Notes under the pieces: generated by a model | Told to the model about the DNA's origin: nothing | The model's database searches: none | The model's input: the letters and a program-made list of their open reading frames with translations, nothing else | Position numbers and translations under genes: made by a program | Source: Pholiota molesta | Taxonomy: Eukaryota; Basidiomycota; Agaricomycetes; Agaricales; Strophariaceae | Reading direction: 5' to 3' | Length of the DNA stretch: 64,000 bases | NCBI GenBank assembly: GCA_014925825.1 | Contig: JACGCK010000008.1 | Location: 682,001-746,000 of the forward strand | Shown here: in pieces, positions 46,341 through 56,484 of the stretch | Layout: every line of letters starts with the position of its first letter | Position numbering within the stretch: the first letter of the stretch is position 1

Positions 46341-49075
46341 ATGTCCTCCTTTACATTTGTGCAAGACATTTTTCGCTCCAGTAACCTCACAATCCATGTT
46401 CTGTCTTGTCACCAAGCAGAGCTACACGAGTTTCTCCCCGCATTCTTGGAAACCATCGAGGATAATGGCATCGGCTTAGCACCGATATACGGATCGAAAG
46501 GAAAACTAACGACACTTGCCATCGCCTCCGAATCCCGGGTCATTGTGGTCAAAATGGCTACGAGAGCAAAGAAGCCACCGAAGAATCAAGTACCAGATTT
46601 TTTGTGCCAACCGACTATTTGCAAATATGCGTTCGAAATGGACAAGCTTTCTACTTCTCTCTTCTTGGATTGTGGGATTCATATTGTTGCCGCAAAAGAC
46701 ATGCTGTCGCTCTCTCCTGCAAATAGACATTCATTGGCGGCCCGTCTATTTGCTCTTGGTGGTGAAAGTATTCTGTCCAAGGAAGCTGTAAAACGTTGTT
46801 TCCAACACGAAGAAAAATCTCGCAATGATCTTCAAACAGTTGCTCTCCAGGCATGGGCGGCTTGTCATGCTGCCTCTTATTCTGATATACACGTCCTTCT
46901 GGAGCAGAAGCCTTCGATAAATACTCTAGAATTCGATAAACAGGTACTCGGCTTGTATTTTTTTGGTGGATAATTCCCTTTTTAATTTTCCCCCCTAGGT
47001 GTTACAACTTCTATCTAAAGCCATTCGCGATGCAGGGCGCCTTATGAACCTCAAGCCTACCAGCGTAAAGAATGATGTCGATGGTAAATATGTAACCCGA
47101 CCTGGAGGCAGCAGCATTGGCCTCACCTCCGAAAGGTTCAAAACCCGAATAATGACCACCAATAGTAGCCAGGTCTGTGAATGGATTTTCAGATGGTGTA
47201 ACGTGTCTAACATGGCTTCAGACAATCAAAATTACGACCAAAAATTCTGACGGCAAGACACAATTTTGTGTCGGTCGGGTTGTCGAAGTGGACGGTCGCG
47301 GAGCAAAAGTGAACCTACTTCGTGGAAATCTGCCCACCTCGCACATTCATTCCGTAGAGACCATTGGAAAAGAACTACCAACTAATGCTGAAGCTCTTAG
47401 ATCATGGGTCATCCTCAATGCACTGGAGGGTATCATTGACTTGTCGACTCATCCTTTCCTCTCGAAAATGTGGTTGAACAAGAAAGTTTCATGGGCCACC
47501 GCTCCGAAATCGGCATCAAAGCCACTTTTACACTTCCCTTCAGATCGAGAATTGAACACCTCACAGAAGAAGGGTGTCGACGCGATTCTTTCAAATGAAG
47601 ACGCCCACCGAATCACTATGATTCATGGACCTCCAGGGACAGGAAAGACGACAGTAATCGCCGCCGCCGTCACTAGTATCATGGCATCATCGGATAAGAC
47701 GAAGACTCTCTGGCTCGTAGCGCAGTCTAACGTCGCCGTGAAAAATATCGCCGAGAAACTTGCAACGGAGGATTTTGTTGATTTTAAGATCCTTGTCTCA
47801 AAGGACTTTCACTACGACTGGTATGTCATCTGTCAATTGCCATTCGAGATTGAATGACTCTATTTACCTACGACATCTTATCAGGCATGAACATCTCTAC
47901 GAAAAAATTAACCGGAACCTCATCTGATCGGACAGCATGGACACCTCTATCACTATAACCTCAAGGCAACTACTAGGGAGTAGGGTAATACTCTGCACTC
48001 TGAGTATGCTGTCCAGCGACAAGTTAGCCACTATCACCCGGCTAGTACCCCTACAGACGATGATATTTGACGAGGCAAGCCAGATCGAAATTGGAGACTA
48101 TCTTCCGTTACTAGTCCGTTTTCGTTCAACTCTGCAAAAGCTTGTTTTTATTGGCGACGACAAGCAACGTGAGCCCCCAATACATATCATATATGCCCCT
48201 TTTTTTCTGATGTTATTCATTGCGCCTATAGTCGCACCTTACGGGACCGGCGACATCCCAGATCTGGAATCCATATTTGAAAAGCGACATTTGCAGGATT
48301 CAGGGAAAATGCGATTTTTCTAAATACTCAGTGTGAGTCGGCATTCTATCAACTCAATGGCTGATATTTATGAAATTATACTTGCGTCGCCAGATCGCAT
48401 GCCTATTCCTATTGGAAATTTTATATCAAAATATGTATATAACACGTGACTCAAGAGTCAACATAGGATAACAGATCCTGGCTGTTGTCGCTTCATCAAT
48501 GTCAGTAAGGGTCTTGAAGTTGCTCAAGGACATAGCTGGAAGGTACGAAGAATTAGATACTACTTGGGAATTGCATCACTTATTCTAATGCAATATCAAA
48601 GAATATTCAGGAGGCTGATATTGCAATTGCCATAGCGAAGCAGCTTGTGGCTAGCAACAAGTCCTTTCGAATCATTACCCCTTACGACCCACAGCGCAGC
48701 TTGCTTGAACATGGATTGAAGGAAGCTAGACTCCCTTGGGAAGACAAGTGCTTCAATATTGACTCATTCCAAGGTCAGTCATCTATATATATTCTAAAAC
48801 ATCCCACTGAGGCCTATATTCGCCTCAAAGGAAACGAAGATGATTATATTATCATCTCACTTGTCCGTTCAGCCAAGCTAGGATTTCTGCGAGAAAGCCG
48901 ACGCACCAATGTTATGCTGACCAGATGCAAGAAAAGCATGATTATATGTACCAGTCGCAAATTTATAGAAGGACCAGCGAGGGACTCTCTCGTTGGGAAA
49001 TTGAGCAAGTCCTTGCCGCGGTCTGCTTGGTTGGAGGATGGACAAGTGCAAGATGGTGTTCGGCTTTTCACCTAG
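46341..49075 (+). pseudogene. SF1 (UPF1-like) helicase, copy 1, interrupted
   Basis: From ATG 46341 an N-terminal domain of about 220 residues (FVQDIFRSSNLTIHVLSCHQ, IGLAPIYGSKGKLTTLAIA) is shared with the next copy. The helicase core has LNTSQKKGVDAILSNEDAHR, the Walker A motif HGPPGTGKTTVIAA, LVAQSNVAVKNIAEKLA, MIFDEASQIEIGDYLP (motif II), KLVFIGDDKQ (motif III), RMPIPIGNFISK, SFRIITPYDPQRSLLE, NEDDYIIISLVRSAKLGF and RRTNVMLTRCKKSMI. Comparison with copy 2 shows in-frame TGA at 47925-47927 and 48447-48449, each where an Arg CGA codon would fit, and a one-base loss in the T5 run at 48315-48319. The stops are substitutions and so more likely real. It looks inactivated unless these are sequence errors. 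Confidence 0.7.
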
Positions 49076-49487
49076 TTCGGCCTCAGCAGGACATCATCCC
49101 AAACTTTCTAGTAATGTACGGTCATCAATCGTAGAATTTTTCAGGTTGAATCACAGTTTACTTGCGCCAGGTCCCTTCCCTAATCGAAATTATATGGAAT
49201 TGGGCCCTGAGACGCCACAGTGACATGATGCACATTGACCAAAAATTCGCAAGGGCTACGCAAATGATCATTGGGACGGTTCTTTCCAGGTTCTTTCACG
49301 ATGTCTTACGCCACTCTCATTGATTGGCCCTGCTCCGGTCGCCATTTTGCTTTGGCAAATCAATCCTTCTGAGAGCTAGCCTCTTTGATTTTATTACGAA
49401 AGGGATAACAAACCGTTTCTTGACCCTGCCCCACCTTAAATCTCCGCTACTTACGCTAGCTTCTAGCACTTGACGCCCATTATCAAC
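49076..49487. other. Spacer between helicase copies 1 and 2
   Basis: About 410 bases, probably terminator of copy 1 and promoter of copy 2. No other feature is visible. Confidence 0.4.
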
Positions 49488-49780
49488 ATGGCTACTCCTT
49501 CAACATTTTCTCAGAACATCTTCCGCTCCGTCTATCCCGATATCGTCGTCTCTGCTTGTGATGAAGACGATATACGAGCAAGTCTTCCAGATTTCTTCGA
49601 GTCGATTGAGGACGATGTAATCGGTTTGGCACCTCTCTACACTGCTAAATGCCGCTTGGACAAAGTTGCTCTCGCATCGAGAACCCGTATTCTCGTTGTC
49701 ACCTTGGAAAATCAAAGAAAAACTAAAGCAAAAAAAGCGTTGACTCTAGAGCCACACGAATCATTGCGAAGCTTGTTCTG

Positions 49781-49788
49781 CCACCCGA
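49781..49788. repeat. 8-bp target site duplication, left copy
   Basis: CCACCCGA directly before the element, identical to 50979-50986. Confidence 0.85.
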
Positions 49789-50978
49789 TAGGCAAATGCA
49801 CGGGTAGGCCATACCCGTGCGGGTCACGGGTACGGGTACTGCCGGGTACGGGTACGGGTCACGATTTGCCGACCCGTGACCCGGCCATACCCGTGACCCA
49901 AAAAGGGAAATATGTTGAAGCGGAGCTTCAACACGAAATCAACAACGTTGATTGACTTCATTCCTCTCGTTGCTCATCCATTCACTCGACACAACCCCCT
50001 CCCCTCTACCACCACCGCCCTCTCGCGCACACCACCGCGCCGTGTGCCCCTCCCCCATCAAGGGATGTGGGCCGGAATCCAGGACGATTCGTGCGAGCGC
50101 CCCGCTGACGTCGGACACGACGGCGGCCACGTCATCACAGGAAACGGCAAGCGCTGCAGAAGAGGGCGGGCGGCGGAAGGTGAGGGAGCACGAGGGAGGG
50201 CCGCAGAGGGCGAAGGAGGCACCGCGGAGGGCAAGGATAGCCCCTACGACTAGGTGCGGGCGCCGTCGCTCCCAGTCAATCGCACTAACCAACCCCCACA
50301 GCGCCGCCCGCTCAGCCGTACGCGCTGTCAGACGGGAAAGCCGCCCACGCTCCGCGCTCGCAGGCGACCTCAGCCCACCCCTCAGCCCACCCCTCCGCCC
50401 ACGCACCGGCAAGCTACGCCACCGCGCACACATCGCGGGCCACCCGCCACCCACGCCCGTCGTCGACGCGATCTCCTCGGACGCCTCTCTTCCACCTCCA
50501 CCACCACATCCACATCCGGCCGCAGCAGCGGCGCCACCGCCTACACCACCCACGGCGACGCAGCAGCTCGACGCCCGCCTCTAGCGCGACCAACGACGGC
50601 GCGGGATACGAGGGGTTTGACCGCCCGCGCCTATGCCAACGGACTTCGCGAGCGCCGCGGGAACGATAGTGTTTTAGGACACCACGAGCTCCCGCGGCGC
50701 TCTCGACACCGCACCATGTTCCCCGCCGTCGCTCACCACACACCCGCGGCACCGCACCGCATTACCGTCTCCGTGTACGGCGAACACTGCACTGGCAGTG
50801 TTCTAGGTCACGGAGACGCAGCGCGGTCGTGGTAGTGCGAACCCGCCGGGTACCCATACCCGTACCCATACCCGACTACCCGCGCGAGTTCAACCCGCGG
50901 GTCCACGGGTATGGGTATGCGCGGGTATGGGTACGGGTAGCCCTCGAGATACCCGGGGGTTACCCGTGCCGTTGCCTA
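49789..50978. mobile_element. Non-autonomous hAT-like element
   Basis: The element is 1,190 bp long. It begins TAGGCAAATGCACGGGTA and ends with the inverse of TAGGCAACGGCACGGGTA, a terminal inverted repeat with two mismatches in 18. It is flanked by a perfect 8-bp duplication, the hallmark of hAT transposons. Both ends hold many ACCCGT/ACGGGT motifs, in both orientations in the left end, like the subterminal transposase-binding repeats of Ac. The inside is much richer in G+C than the host gene. It has two nested hairpins near 50635-50705 and 50765-50815. It encodes no transposase that I can recognise. Pro/Ser-rich open frames (for example 49952-50584) reflect the G+C content. Confidence 0.88.
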
Positions 50979-50986
50979 CCACCCGA
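50979..50986. repeat. 8-bp target site duplication, right copy
   Basis: CCACCCGA directly after the element, identical to 49781-49788. Confidence 0.85.
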
Positions 50987-53657
50987 CGATCACGAAATAC
51001 GCATTCCAAATGGACAAACTGGCCTCAGCTCTTTTCTTGGACTTTAACATCCATATCACTGCTGCGAAGGACCTTTTGTCAGTTTCTAAAGGATGCAGGC
51101 TCTCTTTGCAGTCTTTCCTGACTGTGCTTGGTGGAGAACTCAATGTCAACCGGAATAGCGTCAAATATCTTTGTAATAGCGAAGACGCAATCATGCTTGA
51201 TCCACAAACTTTAGCTTTGCAAGCCTGGGCTGCTTTTTCCAGTGCCATCCTTCCCGACATGAAGGTCCAGCTACAGATAGTTCCTTCGATCAACACCGAA
51301 ATTTTGGACAATGTGGTCATTATCAATTATCTATGTCATCTATGGCTGAAGATCACTTACTAGTTTCATAGATGCTTCGCCTGGTTTCTAGGACTATCCG
51401 TACCGGAAGCAACTAGTGGCAATGAAGCCAACTCGGACGAAGAATGAAATTACCCCAGAGTCGGCCACGAATTCAGGTGAAATCACAGTCAAATCCGAAA
51501 GATACCAAACACGGGTTCGCGCCAGTGGAGGTCAGGTAAATCCTTCTAAAACCTTGCTTTCGAAGGAGCATACCCATACCCATTTTTTGTTGTAGGAGAT
51601 TAGGCTGAATGCCGTTGCGCCTGATGGAACAATTAGCGCATATACAAGTCGAAGCACAGACGTGACTGGACGGTTGGCAACTCTTTCGATAAATGGCGAC
51701 GTCAGAACTTTGGAAGTCCAGTCGGTGGAGACCGTAGGTCGTGCAAGGCTGAATAATGCTGAGACACTCAGACAGCTTATCTTGCTGAGTATTCTCCAGG
51801 GAACTATTTCGCTCGGCAGTTTTCCTTTCGTCTCGGCCATCTTTTCGACCAAACAAATATCCTGGAAAGATAGTCCGAAACTGACGTCTTCCCCTGCTCT
51901 GTATTTCCCTACTGGGCGAACATTGAACGACTCCCAAACCAAAGCCGTGAACGCCATTTTGTCAAATGACGATGCCAATCGTGTCATCATTGTACATGGC
52001 CCCCTGGTACAGGAAAAACCACTGTCATTGCAGCAAGCGTAACCAGCATAATGGCCGAACCTGATACCACCCGGACCGTATGGTTATTGGCACATTCTAA
52101 CGTCGCAGTCAAAAACATAGCCGAGAAGCTGGCTTCGGTTGATTTCCTCGACTTCAAGATTCTAGTTAACAAGGAATTCCGTTTTGATTGGTACTTCATT
52201 AATCATCACATTGTGATATAACATATACTCATTCGCCGTTTATTTAGGCACGAACATCTCTATACAAAAATCGAGAACAACCTCATTCGCTCCGACGACT
52301 TTAATACCGATAGTATCATTACAGAAAGACAGTTGAAAGGCTCAAAAGTCATCCTTTGTACTCTGAACACGCTCGCCAACGATCGGTTGGATGGCATCGC
52401 TCAACTAGTCCCTATTGACACTGTCATTATCGACGAAGCAAGTCAAATCGAAGTGGGCAATTTTCTCCCAATGATTGTTCGCTTCCGCTCTACCCTCCGA
52501 CAACTCGTTTTCGTAGGCGATGATAAGCAACGTAAGCTTTCAGTAAATTTCTCAATGGCTGATAATTGTTCACATGCACACCGGTCTATAGTTCCACCAT
52601 ATGCTGCAAATGACATTAAAGAATTAGACAGCATATTCGAGATGAAACATCTTCGCGAAAGGAAGTTCTTCCTTGACACTCAATGTAAATCAAATTGTTC
52701 CATTTCGTATTGCCACAACACTTTACTCAACATTATAATATCGTAGACCGAATGCCGATCCTCTCGGCGACTTTATCTCCAAGAATGTTTATGATGACAA
52801 GCTGAAAAGTGAACATTTGATAACGAGTCCTCGATGTTGCAGCTTCGTTGACGTCAGCGACGGTCGCGAAGAATCTCAACAGCATAGTTGGAAGGTAGGA
52901 CGCAAAAATTCTCTACCATTCTGGCCCGTACTGAAGAAACATCCGTCAGAATATTCGTGAAGCTGCTGTCGTTGTGGCCATAACAAAGCAGCTTACTGAT
53001 TCTGGAAAATCCTTCCGAATTATTACTCCATATGACTCTCAGCGTTCGCTGATAGAAAGTAGCTTAAAGCACGCTGACCTTCCTTGGGAAGATAAATGTT
53101 TTAATGTCGATTCTTTCCAAGGTTCGTGTCATTGCGACTTCTCTATCGCGACATCCCGGCTCATGTTCTGAATTTCAGGAAACGAGGATGATTACATCGT
53201 AATCTCCCTCGTGCGCTCGAATAAATTGGGTTTCTTGCAGGAAATGCAGCGCGTGAACGTTATGTTGACACGATGCAAGCGAGGGATGATCATCTGCACC
53301 AGTCGAAACTTCCTTGAAGGGCCGGCAGCGGACTCTCTTGTTGGGATACTACGCAAATCCAATGAATTTCTCCACGTCGAATGGTTGGATGGTGGGCAAG
53401 TACAATTCGATGGTCTCCAATCATTCTTCTAGCGGACCTTTTGAGTGTATGTTTATACTCATATTTAATTAAGGACTTACTTATGTTTTACTGCTTTGTT
53501 AATACCTGGGATGATGGAAGATTGAATCAATGATACAACTTAGATCCATGTTATTATATTTACATCTCTACATTCTCCCCTGCGCATGGCGGTCAGACAG
53601 AGCTTGTAATTCAGATTAGATTAGATGGTGATCACGTGAGAGTCTGCCAATATTAGA

Positions 53658-56214
53658 ATGCCAAATTCGAAGTCGACGGTGACGGCTTACAACGGGAGCT
53701 TCACCAGGAGCTTTCCTATCGACTCGATGCTTAGAACGATGAGCGTGGTGCGTCACACTCAAGTCGGCAGCCGTTCCAAATCCACCTCTGCATCCACCAC
53801 ACGTCCAAAAACCCGAGGCCGGCTCCCTGTGCCTCCACTAAGGCAGACTTTGGATCGGTACCTTACTTCGCTGGAGCCCTTCCTGCTTGAAGATGAATCG
53901 CGCGGCGGGATGTCGTATTCTTCAGCCTATGCCCTCCGGGAGAAATGGGCAAATGAATTCGAGTCTGGAATAGGCCGTACTCTCCAGGAACGTTTGGTCG
54001 GTCCGTCCCCATAATAATTCTGCACCTTCTAAGCGCTTAGCGGTTGTTCTTCAACAGCTCTGGAAAAGGTATCTCCGCATAATTGGCTAGACGATAACTT
54101 CTGGATCGACAAGGCCTACCTCGAATGGCGCGCCCCATTACTAGTCAACTCAAATTGGTGGTTGGCGTTCTGCGATGATCCCCTCATACCAAAGAGTGCA
54201 CTTTCCGCAGAAACCAACAACAATCGCGCCGGAACAACGTTTTGGCAGCTGAGGCGATCTGCCTGGCTTATTCATCGGATGTTGCAGTTCAAGGAGAACG
54301 TTGCTCGAGAGTGAGCAATTGGAATTTCTACACCAAATCGTTTGAAATTTACACCACATTCTAGGGAAGGAACACCTAACACAACATCATGTATGTCATC
54401 CTAATTCATTCAATATATATGTGCTTATTATCTCTGCAGCGGTGTCGTGGCTTCTAGAGAACACCTCCAAATTGTTCAATACTGCCAGGATACCCGAACT
54501 CCATTGCGATACCCTATCAGAACCCCCCAATCCTCACTCTCATTTTGCTCGTTCTGTCCACGTTATGGTACACGACTGGTGTTATTCCGTTGTTGTCTAT
54601 CGCTCTCCATCCTCTATGGACCCCGACGCCCCTTTGGAACTGCTTTCGCCTGGAGAGATAGAAGCTCGGCTGCGTGCTGTTGTGCTAGATGTGGAAGCCC
54701 GACTTGCGAATGGCGAGAAACCTCTTCCAGTCGGCGTACTAAGCGCAGATGAACGAGATCTGTGGGCTCAAGTAATTATCTTCATGTTCGAAAATACTTC
54801 CTTTACTAATAGCTTTATTTTAGAACTTAGAGCATCTTCTATCACTTTCTCCAATAAATCAAAAATCGCATCAAGCGATGCTACACTCCGTCATGGGCGT
54901 TAGCTTAGACCACACAACATACCATATCCCTCCAACGCCTTCGTCCTCTGGCCTTCCTCCACACCAAATTCACGTCCGCAGCGCAGCGCAAAGTGCCCTC
55001 GATTCCCATCTCCATTCTATGCGCGGCACCACCCAAAATGTCTCCAATCGATTCTTCGACAAGGCATTTACTCTCATTGTCGACCCATCTACGCGAGCCG
55101 GTGCTTCTGGGGAGCATTCTCCTGTCGACGCACTGGTACCGAGCATTGTGGCCGAATACGGCCTGATCCAAGGCGTGGACACGGAAGCCTTTCAGCATAT
55201 GGGATCCGAGGTCGACAAAGCGGACGGGCAAGGTTGGCAAAGGCTCGACTGGGTCGGCGACGAGAAAACGTGGAAGGAATGTAATCTGGCCTACGAACGC
55301 GCGACTGCGATTCTGGACAACTCGGACGACAGTGTCTTGTGGTTTGAAAAATATGGCACTGATTGGATAAAGAACGTCGGTGCGTTGTTTTTTTCAAAAA
55401 ATATCTCAACGATATCAAGTGTCAAATATCTTAGTCCGCTTACCTTGCTTATACAGGAGACCTCAAGCTCTCGCCGGATGCTTTCGTCCAGATGGCCCTC
55501 CAGCTCGCATGGTATAAAACTCGGGGCGAGTTCACTGCGACGTATGAGACCGTTCTAACGCGGATGTTCAAGCGCGGGCGCACCGAGACGCTGCGGACGT
55601 TCAGTCGTGAGAGCCGGTTGTGGGTGCTTAGCATGGTCAGCCCAAAGGCTTCGGTAAGCACTTCATATCTGTTTCTCTACTTCGCTTTCGGGCTTATGAT
55701 ACCATATTCATTCGTCCGATTTCAGGCCAAAGAGCGCTTCGAACTTCTTCGCCAAGCGATATCTTCGCACACTCGACGCACTCGCGAAGCCATGACAGGT
55801 CGCGGGTTTGATCGACATCTCCTTGGCTTGCGCCTGCTCCTTCGGCCACTCAATGGTGAATCAGCAGCATTTCTTGAGGATGAGCTATTTGAGCGCAGCT
55901 CACAGTGGAAACTGAGCACCAGTGGACTGAGTGCTGGTCTGCTATTCAAGGGTACTGGCTTTGGTGCTATGTATGATGATGGATATGGTATTAACTGTAA
56001 GTGCCACTGTTATAAATCTCTTATATAGTACTCATTGTATGATTTAGACCTTGCTGCCCCTAAAAGTGTAAAGTTTGGGATCGAATCTAAATTCAAAAAT
56101 CCCTCGACTTCAACTCAAGTATTCCAAAGTGCTATTGTAGCTGCTATGGAGGAGATGTATGCCTTATGTGAAACTGCTACCACAGATAGAACCAATAGAT
56201 TAAGCCATCTTTAA
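53658..56214 (+). CDS. CAT2: Carnitine O-acetyltransferase
   Basis: The enzyme exchanges acetyl groups between CoA and carnitine, moving acetyl units between peroxisome, cytosol and mitochondrion. Exons give LPVPPLRQTLDRYLTSLEPF, SSAYALREKWANEFESGIGR, SPHNWLDDNFWIDKAYLEWR, PLLVNSNWWLAFCDDP and LFNTARIPELHCDTLS. Then come SVHVMVHDWCYSVVVY, NVSNRFFDKAFTLIVDP, SGEHSPVDALVPSIVAEYGL (catalytic His), LKLSPDAFVQMALQLAWYK, TATYETVLTRMFKRGRTETL, RTFSRESRLWV and FDRHLLGLRLL, ending NRLSHL. The basic, Ser/Thr-rich N-terminus looks like a mitochondrial presequence. The C-terminal SHL fits the loose peroxisomal PTS1 pattern. Dual targeting is known for yeast Cat2. The splices I checked keep phase. The last exon (from about 56048) is noticeably more AT-rich than the rest. 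Confidence 0.88.
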
Positions 56215-56484
56215 TATATTTATTGCTCAAGCTAGAAGACATATTTCATTGCTATATGACCATAGAATTTTCAACCACATTTATTGACCTATACTAGAAC
56301 ATAAACCAAGCTTGTTCTGGTCTATCTAAAAGAGTCCAGGCTTAGAAGGACTTTATAATCTAACTAGAGGTAGCTAGCCTATAAAGCATCATCTAAGCAT
56401 GATTTCTTTGAGATAGATCAGTGGAAAACAGGAAAAGATAGAAGAAACAAAGAAAGGAGAGAGAAAAAAAACAAATCAAAATTG

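Larger units (their letters stand above)
49488..53432 (+). pseudogene. SF1 (UPF1-like) helicase, copy 2, split by a transposon
   Basis: From ATG 49488 the N-terminal domain (TFSQNIFRSVYPDIVVSACD, VIGLAPLYTAKCRLDKVALA) runs to FCHP, where a 1,190-bp element is inserted (49789-50978). It resumes at 50979 with HPTITKYAFQMDKLASALFL, so the frame is kept across one copy of the target duplication. The helicase core follows: LNDSQTKAVNAILSNDDANR, AHSNVAVKNIAEKLASVD, VIIDEASQIEVGNFLP, LVFVGDDKQ, SFRIITPYDSQRSLIE, NEDDYIVISLVRSNKLGF and MQRVNVMLTRCKRGMIIC. The end is QVQFDGLQSFF at 53430-53432. The Walker A region needs one more C in the run 52000-52004, and another base is missing near 51413. The insertion should abolish the full product. 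Confidence 0.78.

Noticed and set aside
49952..50584. Pro/Ser/Arg-rich open frames inside the hAT-like element
   Set aside because: Open on both strands because of high G+C; no hAT dimerisation domain or other transposase motif is visible.
49800..50960. Telomere-like ACCCGT/ACCCAT repeats
   Set aside because: They do not match TTAGGG and lie inside an element with terminal repeats and target duplications, so subterminal transposon motifs explain them better.
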